This document shows, piece after piece, positions 52,050 through 63,580 of a stretch of 64,000 bases of DNA. The stretch lies in the NCBI GenBank assembly GCA_032622095.1, contig CP136061.1:23500991-23564990 (forward strand). Direction: 5' to 3'. This DNA comes from Siphonodentalium dalli (taxonomy: Eukaryota > Mollusca > Scaphopoda > Gadilida > Siphonodentaliidae). Positions within the stretch are counted from its first letter, which is position 1. Each line of letters starts with the position of its first letter. A model generated the notes under the pieces. The model saw only the letters and a program-made list of their open reading frames with translations, was not told where the DNA came from and made no database searches. The translations under genes and the position numbers were made by a program.

Positions 52050-54030
52050 ATTTATGGCTTTAAACCCGAGATTCATGACTACAACTCAGGGATTTATGAC
52101 TTTTTCGAAGGATTTATGGTTCTAACCCAGAGATTCATGAATACAACTCAGGGATTTATGACTTTTTCGAAGGATTTGTGGCTCTAACCCAGAGATTCAT
52201 GAATACAACGCTGGGATTTATGACTTTTTCGAAGGATTTATGGCTCTAACCCAGAGATTCATGAATACAACGCAAGGATTTATGACTTTTTCGAAGGATT
52301 TATGGCTCAAACCCCGAGATTCATGACTACAACTCAGGGATTTATGACTTTTTTGAAGGATTTATGGTTCTAACCCAGAGATTCACGAATAGAACTCAGG
52401 GATTTATGACTTCTTCGAAGGATTTATGGTTCTAACCCAGAGATTCATGAATAGAACTCAGGGATTTATGACTTTTTCGAAGGATTTATGGTTCTAACCC
52501 AGAGATTCATGAATAGAACTCAGGGATTTATGACTTTTTCGAAGTATTTATGGCTTTAACCCCGAGATTCATGACTACAACTCAGGGATTTATGACTTTT
52601 TCGAAGGATTTATGGTTCTAACCCAGAGATTCATGAATACAACTCAGGGATTTATGACTTTTTCGAAGGATTTGTGGCTCTAACCCAGAGATTCATGATT
52701 ACAACTCAGGGATTTATGACTTTTTTGAAGGATTTGTGGCTCTAACCCAGAGATTCATGAATACAACGCAAGGATTTATGACCTTTTCGAAGGATTTATG
52801 GTTCTAACCCCGAGATTCATGACTACAACTCAGGGATTTATGACTTTTTCGAAGGATTTATGGTTCTAACCCAGAGATTCATGAATAGAACTCAGGGATT
52901 TATGACTTTTTCGAAGGATTTATGGTTCTAACCCAGAGATTCATGAATAGAACTCAGGGATTTATGACTTTTTCGAAGGATTTATGGCTTTAACCCCGAG
53001 ATTCATGAATACAACTCAGGGATTTATGACTTTTTTGAAGGATTTATGGCTTTAACCCCGAGATTCATGACTACAACTCAGGGATTTATGACTTTTTCGA
53101 AGGATTTATGGTTCTAACCCAGAGATTCATGAATACAACTCAGGGATTTATGACTTTTTCGAAGGATTTGTGGCTCTAACCCAGAGATTCATGAATACAA
53201 CGCTGGGATTTATGACTTTTTCGAAGGATTTATGGCTTTAACCCAGAGATTCATGAATACAACGCAAGGATTTATGACTTTTTCGAAGGATTTATGGCTC
53301 AAACCCCGAGATTCATGACTACAACTCAGGGATTTATGACTTTTTTGAAGGATTTATGGTTCTAACCCAGAGATTCACGAATAGAACTCAGGGATTTATG
53401 ACTTCTTCGAAGGATTTATGGTTCTAACCCAGAGATTCATGAATAGAACTCAGGGATTTATGACTTTTTCGAAGGATTTATGGTTCTAACCCAGAGATTC
53501 ATGAATAGAACTCAGGGATTTATGACTTTTTCGAAGTATTTATGGCTTTAACCCCGAGATTCATGACTACAACTCAGGGATTTATGACTTTTTCGAAGGA
53601 TTTATGGTTCTAACCCAGAGATTCATGAATACAACTCAGGGATTTATGACTTTTTCGAAGGATTTGTGGCTCTAACCCAGAGATTCATGATTACAACTCA
53701 GGGATTTATGACTTTTTTGAAGGATTTGTGGCTCTAACCCAGAGATTCATGAATACAACGCAAGGATTTATGACCTTTTCGAAGGATTTATGGTTCTAAC
53801 CCCGAGATTCATGACTACAACTCAGGGATTTATGACTTTTTCGAAGGATTTATGTTTCTAACCCAGAGATTCATGAATAGAACTCAGGGATTTATGACTT
53901 TTTCGAAGGATTTATGGTTCTAACCCAGAGATTCATGAATAGAACTCAGGGATTTATGACTTTTTCGAAGGATTTATGGTTCTAACCCAGAGATTCATGA
54001 GTAGAACTCAGGGATTTATGACTTTTTCGA
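52050..54030 (+). repeat. 16-monomer (992-bp) tandem duplication
   Basis: The rare gaatacaacgctggg monomer occurs at 52,201 and 53,193, exactly 992 bp apart (16 x 62). Around both lie 2-3-5-6-8-1c-1-1-2-3-4-6-7-1-1 with shared gacttcttcg and gaagtatttatgg variants. The size is two of the ~8-monomer phrases. Confidence 0.88.
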
Positions 54031-56083
54031 AGGATTTATGGCTTTAACCCCGAGATTCATGACTACAACTCAGGGATTTATGACTTTTTCGAAGGATTTA
54101 TGGTTCTAACCCAGAGATTCATGAATACAACTCAGGGATTTATGACTTTTTCGAAGGATTTATGGTTCTAACCCAGAGATTCATGAATAGAACTCAGGGA
54201 TTTATGACTTTTTCGAAGGATTTATGGTTCTAACCCAGAGATTCATGAATAGAACTCAGTGATTTATTACTTTTTCGAAGGATTTATGGCTTTAACCCCG
54301 AGATTCATGACTACAACTCAGGGATTTATGACTTTTTCGAAGGATTTATGGTTCTAACCCAGAGATTCATGAATACAACTCAGGGATTTATGACTTTTTC
54401 GAAGGATTTGTGGCTCTAACCCAGAGATTCATGATTACAACTCAGGGATTTATGACTTTTTCGAAGGATTTGTGGCTCTAACCCAGAGATTCATGAATAC
54501 AACGCAGGGATTTATGACTTTTTCGAAGGATTTGTGGCTCTAACCCAGAGATTCGTGAATACAACGCAAGGATTTATGACCTTTTCGAAGGATTTATGGC
54601 TCTAACCCCGAGATTCATGACTACAACTCAGGGATTTATGACTTTTTCGAAGGATTTATGGTTCCAACCCAGAGATTCATGAATAGAACTCAGGGATTTA
54701 TGACTTTTTCGAAGGATTTATGGTTCTAACCCAGAGATTCATGAATAGAACTCAGGGATTTATAACTTTTTCGAAGGATTTATGGTTCTAACCCAGAGAT
54801 TCATGAATAGAACTCAGGGATTTATGACTTTTTCGAAGGATTTATGGCTTTAACCCCGAGATTCATGACTACAACTCAGGGATTTATGACTTTTTCGATG
54901 GATTTATGGTTCTAACCCAGAGATTCATGAATACAACTCAGGGATTTATGACTTTTTCGAAGGATTTGTGGCTCTAACCCAGAGATTCATGAATACAACG
55001 CAGGGATTTATGACTTTTTCGAAGGATTTATGGCTCTAACCCAGAGATTCATGAATACAACGCAAGGATTTATGACTTTTTCGAAGGATTTATGGCTCAA
55101 ACCCCGAGATTCATGACTACAACTCAGGGATTTATGACTTTTTTGAAGGATTTATGGTTCTAACCCAGAGATTCACGAATAGAACTCAGGGATTTATGAC
55201 TTCTTCGAAGGATTTATGGTTCTAACCCAGAGATTCATGAATAGAACTCAGGGATTTATGACTTTTTCGAAGGATTTATGGTTCTAACCCAGAGATTCAT
55301 GAATAGAACTCAGGGATTTATGACTTTTTCGAAGGATTTATGGCTTTAACCCCGAGATTCATGACTACAACTCAGGGATTTATGACTTTTTCGAAGGATT
55401 TATGGTTCTAACCCAGAGATTCATGAATACAACTCAGGGATTTATGACTTTTTCGAAGGATTTGTGGCTCTAACCCAGAGATTCATGATTACAACTCAGG
55501 GATTTATGACTTTTTTGAAGGATTTGTGGCTCTAACCCAGAGATTCATGAATACAACGCAAGGATTTATGACCTTTTCGAAGGATTTATGGCTCTAACCC
55601 CGAGATTCATGACTACAACACAGGGATTTATGACTTTTTCGAAGGATTTATGGTTCTAACCCAGAGATTCATGAATAGAACTCAGGGATTTATGACTTTT
55701 TCGAAGGATTTATGGTTCTAACCCAGAGATTCATGAATAGAACTCAGGGATTTATGACTTTTTCGAAGGATTTATGGTTCTAACCCAGAGATTCATGAAT
55801 AGAACTCAGGGATTTATGACTTTTTCGAAGGATTTATGGCATTAACCCCGAGATTCATGACTACAACTCAGGGATTTATGACTTTTTCGAAGGATTTATG
55901 GTTCTAACCCAGAGATTCATGAATACAACTCAGGGATTTATGACTTTTTCGAAGGATTTATGGTTCTAACCCAGAGATTCATGAATACAACTCAGGGATT
56001 TATGACTTTTTCGAAGGATTTGTGGCTCTAACCCAGAGATTCATGATTACAACTCAGGGATTTATGACTTTTTCGAAGGATTT

Positions 56084-59000
56084 GTGGCTCTAACCCAGAG
56101 ATTCATGAATACATCTCAGGGATTTATGACTTTTCGAAAGATTTATGGCTCAAACCCCGAGATTCATGACTACAACTCAGGGATTTATGACTTTTTCGAA
56201 AGATTTATGGTTCTAACCCAGAGATTCACGAATATAACTCAGGGATTTATGACTTTTTCGAAGGATTTATAGTTCTAACCCAGAGATTCATGAATAGAAC
56301 TCAGGGTTTTATGACTTTTTCGAAGGATTTATGGTTCTAACCCAGAGATTCATGAATAGAACTAAGGGATTTATGACTTTTTCGAAGGATTTATGGCTTT
56401 AACCCCGAGATTCATGACTACAACTCAGGGATTTATGACTTTTTCGAAGGATTTATGGTTCTAACCCAGAGATTCATGAATACAACTCAGGGATTTATGA
56501 CTTTTTCGAAGGATTTGTGGCTCTAACCCAGAGATTCATGATTACAACTCAGGGATTTATGACTTTTTCGAAGGATTTGTGGCTCTAACCCAGAGATTCA
56601 TGAATACAACGCAGGGATTTATGACTTTTTCGAAGGATTTGTGGCTCTAACCCAGAGATTCGTGAATACAACGCAAGGATTTATGACCTTTTCGAAGGAT
56701 TTATGGCTCTAACCCCGAGATTCATGACTACAACTCAGGGATTTATAACTTTTTCGAAGGATTTATGGTTCTAACCCAGAGATTCATGAATAGAACTCAG
56801 GGATTTATGACTTTTTCGAAGGATTTATGGCTTTAACCCCGAGATTCATGACTACAACTCAGGGATTTATGACTTTTTCGAAGGATTTATGGTTCTAACC
56901 CAGAGATTCATGAATACAACTCAGGGATTTATGACTTTTTCGAAGGATTTGTGGCTCTAACCCAGAGATTCGTGATTACAACTCAGGGATTTATGACTTT
57001 TTCGAAGGATTTGTGGCTCTAACCCAGAGATTCATGAATACAACGCAGGGATTTATGACTTTTTCGAAGGATTTGTGGCTCTAACCCAGAGATTCGTGAA
57101 TACAACGCAAGGATTTATGACCTTTTCGAAGGATTTATGGCTCTAACCCCGAGATTCATGACTACAACTCAGGGATTTATGACTTTTTCGAAGGATTTAT
57201 GGTTCTAACCCAGAGATTCATGAATAGAACTCAGGGATTTATGACTTTTTCGAAGGATTTATGGTTCTAACCCAGAGATTCATGAATAGAACTCAGGGAT
57301 TTATGACTTTTGCGAAGGATTTATGGTTCTAACCCAGAGATTCATGAATAGAACTCAGGGATTTATGACTTTTTCGAAGGATTTATGGCTTTAACCCCGA
57401 GATTCATGACTACAACTCAGGGATTTATGACTTTTTCGAAGGATTTATGGTTCTAACCCAGAGATTCATGAATACAACGCAAGGATTTATGACCTTTTCG
57501 AAGGATTTATGGCTCTAACCCCGAGATTCATGACTACAACTCAGGGATTTATGACTTTTTCGAAGGATTTGTGGTTCTAACCCAGAGATTCATGAATAGA
57601 ACTAAGGGATTTATGACTTTTTCGAAGGATTTATGGTTCTAACCCAGAGATTCATGAATAGAACTCAGGGATTTATGACTTTTTCGAAGGATTTATGGTT
57701 CTAACCCAGAGATTCATGAATAGAACTCAGGGATTTATGACTTTTTCGAAGGATTTATGGCTTTAACCCCGAGATTCATGACTACAACTCAGGGATTTAT
57801 GACTTTTTCGAAGGATTTATGGTTCTAACCCAGAGATTCATGAATACAACTCAGGGATTTATGACTTTTTCGAAGGATTTGTGGCTCAAACCCAGAGATT
57901 CATGAATACAACGCAGGGATTTATGACTTTTTCGAAGGATTTGTGGCTCTAACCCAGAGATTCATGAATACAACGCAAGGATTTATGACTTTTTCGAAGG
58001 ATTTATGGCTCAAACCCCGAGATTCATGACTACAACTCAGGGATTTATGACTTTTTCGAAGGATTTATGGTTCTATCCCAGAGATTCATGAATAGAACTC
58101 AGGGATTTATGACTTTTTCGAAGGATTTATGGCTCTAACCCAGAGATTCATGAATACAACGCAGGGATTTATGACTTTTTCGAAGGATTTATGGCTCAAA
58201 CCCAGAGATTCATGAATACAACGCAAGGATTTATGACTTTTTCGAAGGATTTATGGCTCAAACCCCGAGATTCATGACTACAACTCGGGGATTTATGACT
58301 TTTTTGAAGGATTTATGGTTCTAACCCAGAGATTCACGAATAGAACTCAGGGATTTATGACTTCTTCGAAGGATTTATGGTTCTAACCCAGAGATTCATG
58401 AATAGAACTCAGGGATTTATGACTTTTTCGAAGGATTTATGGTTCTAACCCAGAGATTCATGAATAGAACTCAGGGATTTATGACTTTTTCGAAGGATTT
58501 ATGGCTTTAACCCCGAGATTAATGACTACAACTCAGGGATTTATGACTTTTTCGAAGGATTTATGGTTCTAACCCAGAGATTCATGAATACAACTCAGGG
58601 ATTTATGACTTTTTCGAAGGATTTGTGGCTCTAACACAGAGATTCATGATTACAACTCAGGGATTTATGACTTTTTTGAAGGATTTGTGGCTCTAACCCA
58701 GAGATTCATGAATACAACGCAAGGATTTATGACCTTTTCGAAGGATTTATGGCTCTAACCCCGAGATTCATGACTACAACTCAGGGATTTATGACTTTTT
58801 CGAAGGATTTATGGCTCTAACCCCGAGATTCATGAATAGAACTCATGGATTTATGACTTTTTAGAAGGATTTATGGTTCTAACCCAGAGATTCATGAATA
58901 GATCTCAGGGATTTATGACTTTTTCGAAGGATTTATGGTTCTAACCCAGAGATTCATGAATAGAACTCAGGGATTTATGACTTTTTCGAAGGATTTATGG

Positions 59001-59802
59001 CTTTAACCCCGAGATTCATGACTACAACTCAGGGATTTATGACTTTTTCGAAGGACTTATGGTTCTAACCCAGAGATTCACGAATAGAACTCAGGGATTT
59101 ATGACTTTTTCGAAGGATTTATGGTTCTAACCCAGAGATTCATGAATAGAACTCAGGGATTTATGACTTTTTCGAAGGATTTATGGTTCTAACCCAGAAA
59201 TTCATGAATACAACGCAGGGATTTATGACTTTTTCGAAGGATTTATGGCTCTAACCCCGAGATTCATGACTACAACTCAGGGATTTATGACTTTTTTGAA
59301 GGATTTATGGTTCTAACCCAGAGATTCACGAATAGAACTTAGGGATTTATGACTTCTTCGAAGGATTTATGGTTCTAACCCAGAGATTCATGAATTGAAC
59401 TCAGGGATTTATGACTTTTTCGAAGGATTTATGGTTCTAACCCAGAGATTCATGAATAGAACTCAGGGATTTATGACTTTTTCGAAGGATTTATGGTTCT
59501 AACCCAGAGATTCATGAATAGAACTCAGGGATTTATGACTTTTTCGAAGGATTTATGGCTTTAACCCCGAGATTCATGACTACAACTCAGGGATTTATGA
59601 CTTTTTCGAAGGATTTATGGTTCTAACCCAGAGATTCATGAATACAACTCAGGGATTTATGACTTTTTCGAAGGATTTATGGTTCTAACCCAGAGATTCA
59701 TGAATACAACTCAGGGATTTATGACTTTTTCGAAGGATTTGTGGCTCTAACCCAGAGATTCATGATTACAACTCAGGGATTTATGACTTTTTCGAAGGAT
59801 TT
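56084..59802 (+). repeat. 60-monomer divergent stretch
   Basis: Its X carries acatctc and gaaagattt, and the 1c monomer has aatataactc. The order is irregular: X-8-1c-1-1-2-3-4-5-6-7-1-2-3-4-5-6-7-1-1-1-2-6-7-1-1-1-2-3-5-6-8-1-5-6-8-1c-1-1-2-3-4-6-7-7-1-1-2-1c-1, a ccagaaattc 3/5 hybrid, 7-1c-1-1-1-2-3-3-4. Several chimeric monomers occur, for example ctctaacccc with gaatag (~58,819) and ttctaaccc with gaatacaacgcaagg (~57,452). Single-base variants are denser here than in the left half. Confidence 0.82.
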
Positions 59803-62156
59803 GTGGCTCTAACCCAGAGATTCATGATTACATCTCAGGGATTTATGACTTTTCGAAGGATTTATGGCTCAAACCCCGAGATTCATGACTACAACTAAGG
59901 GATTTATTACTTTTTCGAAAGATTTATGGTTCTAACCCAGAGATTCACGAATATAACTCAGGGATTTATGACTTTTTCGAAGGATTTATGGTTCTAACCC
60001 AGAGATTCATGAATAGAACTCAGGGTTTTATGACTTTTCGAAGGATTTATGGTTCTAACCCAGAGATTCATGAATACAACTCAGGGATTTATGACTTTTT
60101 CGAAGGATTTGTGGCTCTAACCCAGAGATTCATGATTACTACTCAGGGATTTATGACTTTTTCGAAGGATTTGTGGCTCTAACACTGAGATTCATGAATA
60201 CAACGCAGGGATTTATGACTTTTTCGAAGGATTTGTGGCTCTAACCCAGAGATTCGTGAATACAACGCAAGGATTTATGACCTTTTCGAAGGATTTATGG
60301 CTCTAACCCCGAGATTCATGACTACAACTCAGGGATTTATAACTTTTTCGAAGGATTTATGGTTCTAACCCAGAGATTCATGAATAGAACTCAGGGATTT
60401 ATGACTTTTTCGAAGGATTTATGGCTTTAACCCCGAGATTCATGACTACAACTCAGGGATTTATGACTTTTTCGAAGGATTTATGGTTCTAACCCAGAGA
60501 TTCATGAATACAATTCAGGGATTTATGACTTTTTCGAAGGATTTGTGGCTCTAACCCAGAGATTCGTGATTACAACTCAGGGATTTATGACTTTTTCGAA
60601 GGATTTGTGGCTCTAACCCAGAGATTCATGAATACAACGCAGGGATTTATGACTTTTTCGAAGGATTTGTGGCTCTAACCCAGAGATTCGTGAATACAAC
60701 GCAAGGATTTATGACCTTTTCGAAGGATTTATGGCTCTAACCCCGAGATTCATGACTACAACTCAGGGATTTATGACTTTTTCGAAGGATTTATGGTTCT
60801 AACCCAGAGATTCATGAATAGAACTCAGGGATTTATGACTTTTTCGAAGGATTTATGGTTCTAACCCAGAGATTCATGAATAGAACTCAGGGATTTATGA
60901 CTTTTGCGAAGGATTTATGGTTCTAACCCAGAGATTCATGAATAGAACTCAGGGATTTACGACTTTTTCGAAGGATTTATGGCTTTAACCCCGAGATTCA
61001 TGACTACAACTCAGGGATTTATGACTTTTTCGAAGGATTTATGGTTCTAACCCAGAGATTCATGAATACAACGCAAGGATTTATGACATTTTCGAAGGAT
61101 TTATGGCTCTAACCCCGAGATTCATAACTACAACTCAGGGATTTATGACTTTTTCGAAGGATTTATGGTTCTAACCCAGAGATTCATGAATAGAACTAAG
61201 GGATTTATGACTTTTTCGAAGGATTTATGGTTCTAACCCAGAGATTCATGAATAGAACTCAGGGATTTATGACTTTTTCGAAGGATTTATGGTTCTAACC
61301 CAGAGATTCATGACTACAACTCAGGGATTTATGACTTTTTCGAAGGATTTATGGTTCTAACCCAGAGATTCATGAATAGAACTCAGGGATTTATGACTTT
61401 TTCGAAGGATTTATGGTTCTAACCCAGAGATTCATGAATAGAACTCAGGGATTTATGACTTTTGCGAAGGATTTATGGTTCTAACCCAGAGATTCATGAA
61501 TAGAACTCAGGGATTTATGACTTTTTCGAAGGATTTATGGCTTTAACCCCGAGATTCATGACTACAACTCAGGGATTTATGACTTTTTCGAAGGATTTAT
61601 GGTTCTAACCCAGAGATTCATGAATACAACGCAAGGATTTATGACCTTTTCGAAGGATTTATGGCTCTAACCCCGAGATTCATGACTACAACTCAGGGAT
61701 TTATGACTTTTTCGAAGGATTTATGGTTCTAACCCAGAGATTCATGAATAGAACTAAGGGATTTATGACTTTTTCGAAGGATTTATGGTTCTAACCCAGA
61801 GATTCATGAATAGAACTCAGGGATTTATGACTTTTTCGAAGGATTTATGGTTCTAACCCAGAGATTCATGAATAGAACTCAGGGATTTATGACTTTTTCG
61901 AAGGATTTATGGCTTTAACCCCGAGATTCATGACTACAACTCAGGGATTTATGACTTTTTCGAAGGATTTATGGTTCTAACCCAGAGATTCATGAATACA
62001 ACTCAGGGATTTATGACTTTTTCGAAGGATTTATGGTTCTAACCCAGAGATTCATGAATACAACTCAGGGATTTATGACTTTTTCGAAGGATTTGTGGCT
62101 CTAACCCAGAGATTCATGATTACAACTCAGGGATTTATGACTTTTTCGAAGGATTT
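59803..62156 (+). repeat. 38-monomer divergent HOR with a second 61-bp monomer
   Basis: X carries gattacatctc and is followed by 8-1c. The fourth monomer has both gggttttatg and the four-T run (~60,016-60,040), so this unit has two 61-bp monomers 185 bp apart and measures 38 x 62 minus 2. The corresponding monomer at 56,306 has gggttttatg but still five Ts, so the second deletion arose later in this lineage. Markers are gattactactc (~60,132), aacactgag (~60,181) and ttttgcgaagg (~60,902 and ~61,461). Confidence 0.88.
60016..60040 (+). repeat. Second, independent 61-bp monomer type
   Basis: This type-1 monomer has gggttttatg and the four-T run. It recurs near 62,370-62,394 and 63,794-63,818 and nowhere in the first 59 kb. 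Its four-T run equals that of the X monomer but sits on a different subtype, so it reflects either a second one-base loss in the T run or transfer of the short run from the adjacent X by exchange or gene conversion. Confidence 0.85.
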
Positions 62157-63580
62157 GTGGCTCTAACCCAGAGATTCATGATTACATCTCAGGGATTTAT
62201 GACTTTTCGAAGGATTTATGGCTCAAACCCCGAGATTCATGACTACAACTCAGGGATTTATTACTTTTTCGAAAGATTTATGGTTCTAACCCAGAGATTC
62301 ACGAATATAACTCAGGGATTTATGACTTTTTCGAAGGATTTATGGTTCTAACCCAGAGATTCATGAATAGAACTCAGGGTTTTATGACTTTTCGAAGGAT
62401 TTATGGTTCTAACCCAGAGATTCATGAATACAACTCAGGGATTTATGACTTTTTCGAAGGATTTGTGGTTCTAACCCAGAGATTCATGAATACAACGCAA
62501 GGATTTATGACATTTTCGAAGGATTTATGGCTCTAACCCCGAGATTCATAACTACAACTCAGGGATTTATGACTTTTTCGAAGGATTTATGGTTCTAACC
62601 CAGAGATTCATGAATAGAACTAAGGGATTTATGACTTTTTCGAAGGATTTATGGTTCTAACCCAGAGATTCATGAATAGAACTCAGGGATTTATGACTTT
62701 TTCGAAGGATTTATGGTTCTAACCCAGAGATTCATGACTACAACTCAGGGATTTATGACTTTTTCGAAGGATTTATGGTTCTAACCCAGAGATTCATGAA
62801 TAGAACTCAGGGATTTATGACTTTTTCGAAGGATTTATGGTTCTAACCCAGAGATTCATGAATAGAACTCAGGGATTTATGACTTTTGCGAAGGATTTAT
62901 GGTTCTAACCCAGAGATTCATGAATAGAACTCAGGGATTTATGACTTTTTCGAAGGATTTATGGCTTTAACCCCGAGATTCATGACTACAACTCAGGGAT
63001 TTATGACTTTTTCGAAGGATTTATGGTTCTAACCCAGAGATTCATGAATACAACGCAAGGATTTATGACCTTTTCGAAGGATTTATGGCTCTAACCCCGA
63101 GATTCATGACTACAACTCAGGGATTTATGACTTTTTCGAAGGATTTATGGTTCTAACCCAGAGATTCATGAATAGAACTAAGGGATTTATGACTTTTTCG
63201 AAGGATTTATGGTTCTAACCCAGAGATTCATGAATAGAACTCAGGGATTTATGACTTTTTCGAAGGATTTATGGTTCTAACCCAGAGATTCATGAATAGA
63301 ACTCAGGGATTTATGACTTTTTCGAAGGATTTATGGCTTTAACCCCGAGATTCATGACTACAACTCAGGGATTTATGACTTTTTCGAAGGATTTATGGTT
63401 CTAACCCAGAGATTCATGAATACAACTCAGGGATTTATGACTTTTTCGAAGGATTTATGGTTCTAACCCAGAGATTCATGAATACAACTCAGGGATTTAT
63501 GACTTTTTCGAAGGATTTGTGGCTCTAACCCAGAGATTCATGATTACAACTCAGGGATTTATGACTTTTTCGAAGGATTT
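62157..63580 (+). repeat. 23-monomer HOR, deletion derivative of the preceding unit
   Basis: Same two-deletion start as 59,803 (second 61-bp monomer ~62,370-62,394), then a direct jump from the type-3 monomer into the type-6 monomer with gacattttcg (~62,512). This corresponds to loss of fifteen monomers (38 - 15 = 23). The remainder matches ~61,070-62,156. Confidence 0.88.

Larger units (their letters stand above)
51000..56083 (+). repeat. 82-monomer stretch without an X monomer
   Basis: It opens as a copy of the 47,033 X-8-1c trio, has one 63-bp monomer (agacactc, ~51,277), then leaves the duplicated pattern. Order: X-8-1c-1-1-2-3-4-5-2-3-4-5-6-7-1-1-2-3-5-6-8-1c-1-1-2-3-4-6-7-1-1-2-2-3-5-6-8-1c-1-1-2-3-4-6-7-1-1-1-2-3-1-1-2-3-4-5-6-7-1-1-1-2-3-5-6-8-1c-1-1-2-3-4-6-7-1-1-1-2-3-3-4. 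The ~8-monomer phrase is visible almost undisguised. The length, 5,084 bp, is exactly 82 x 62 because one 61- and one 63-bp monomer cancel. Confidence 0.88.
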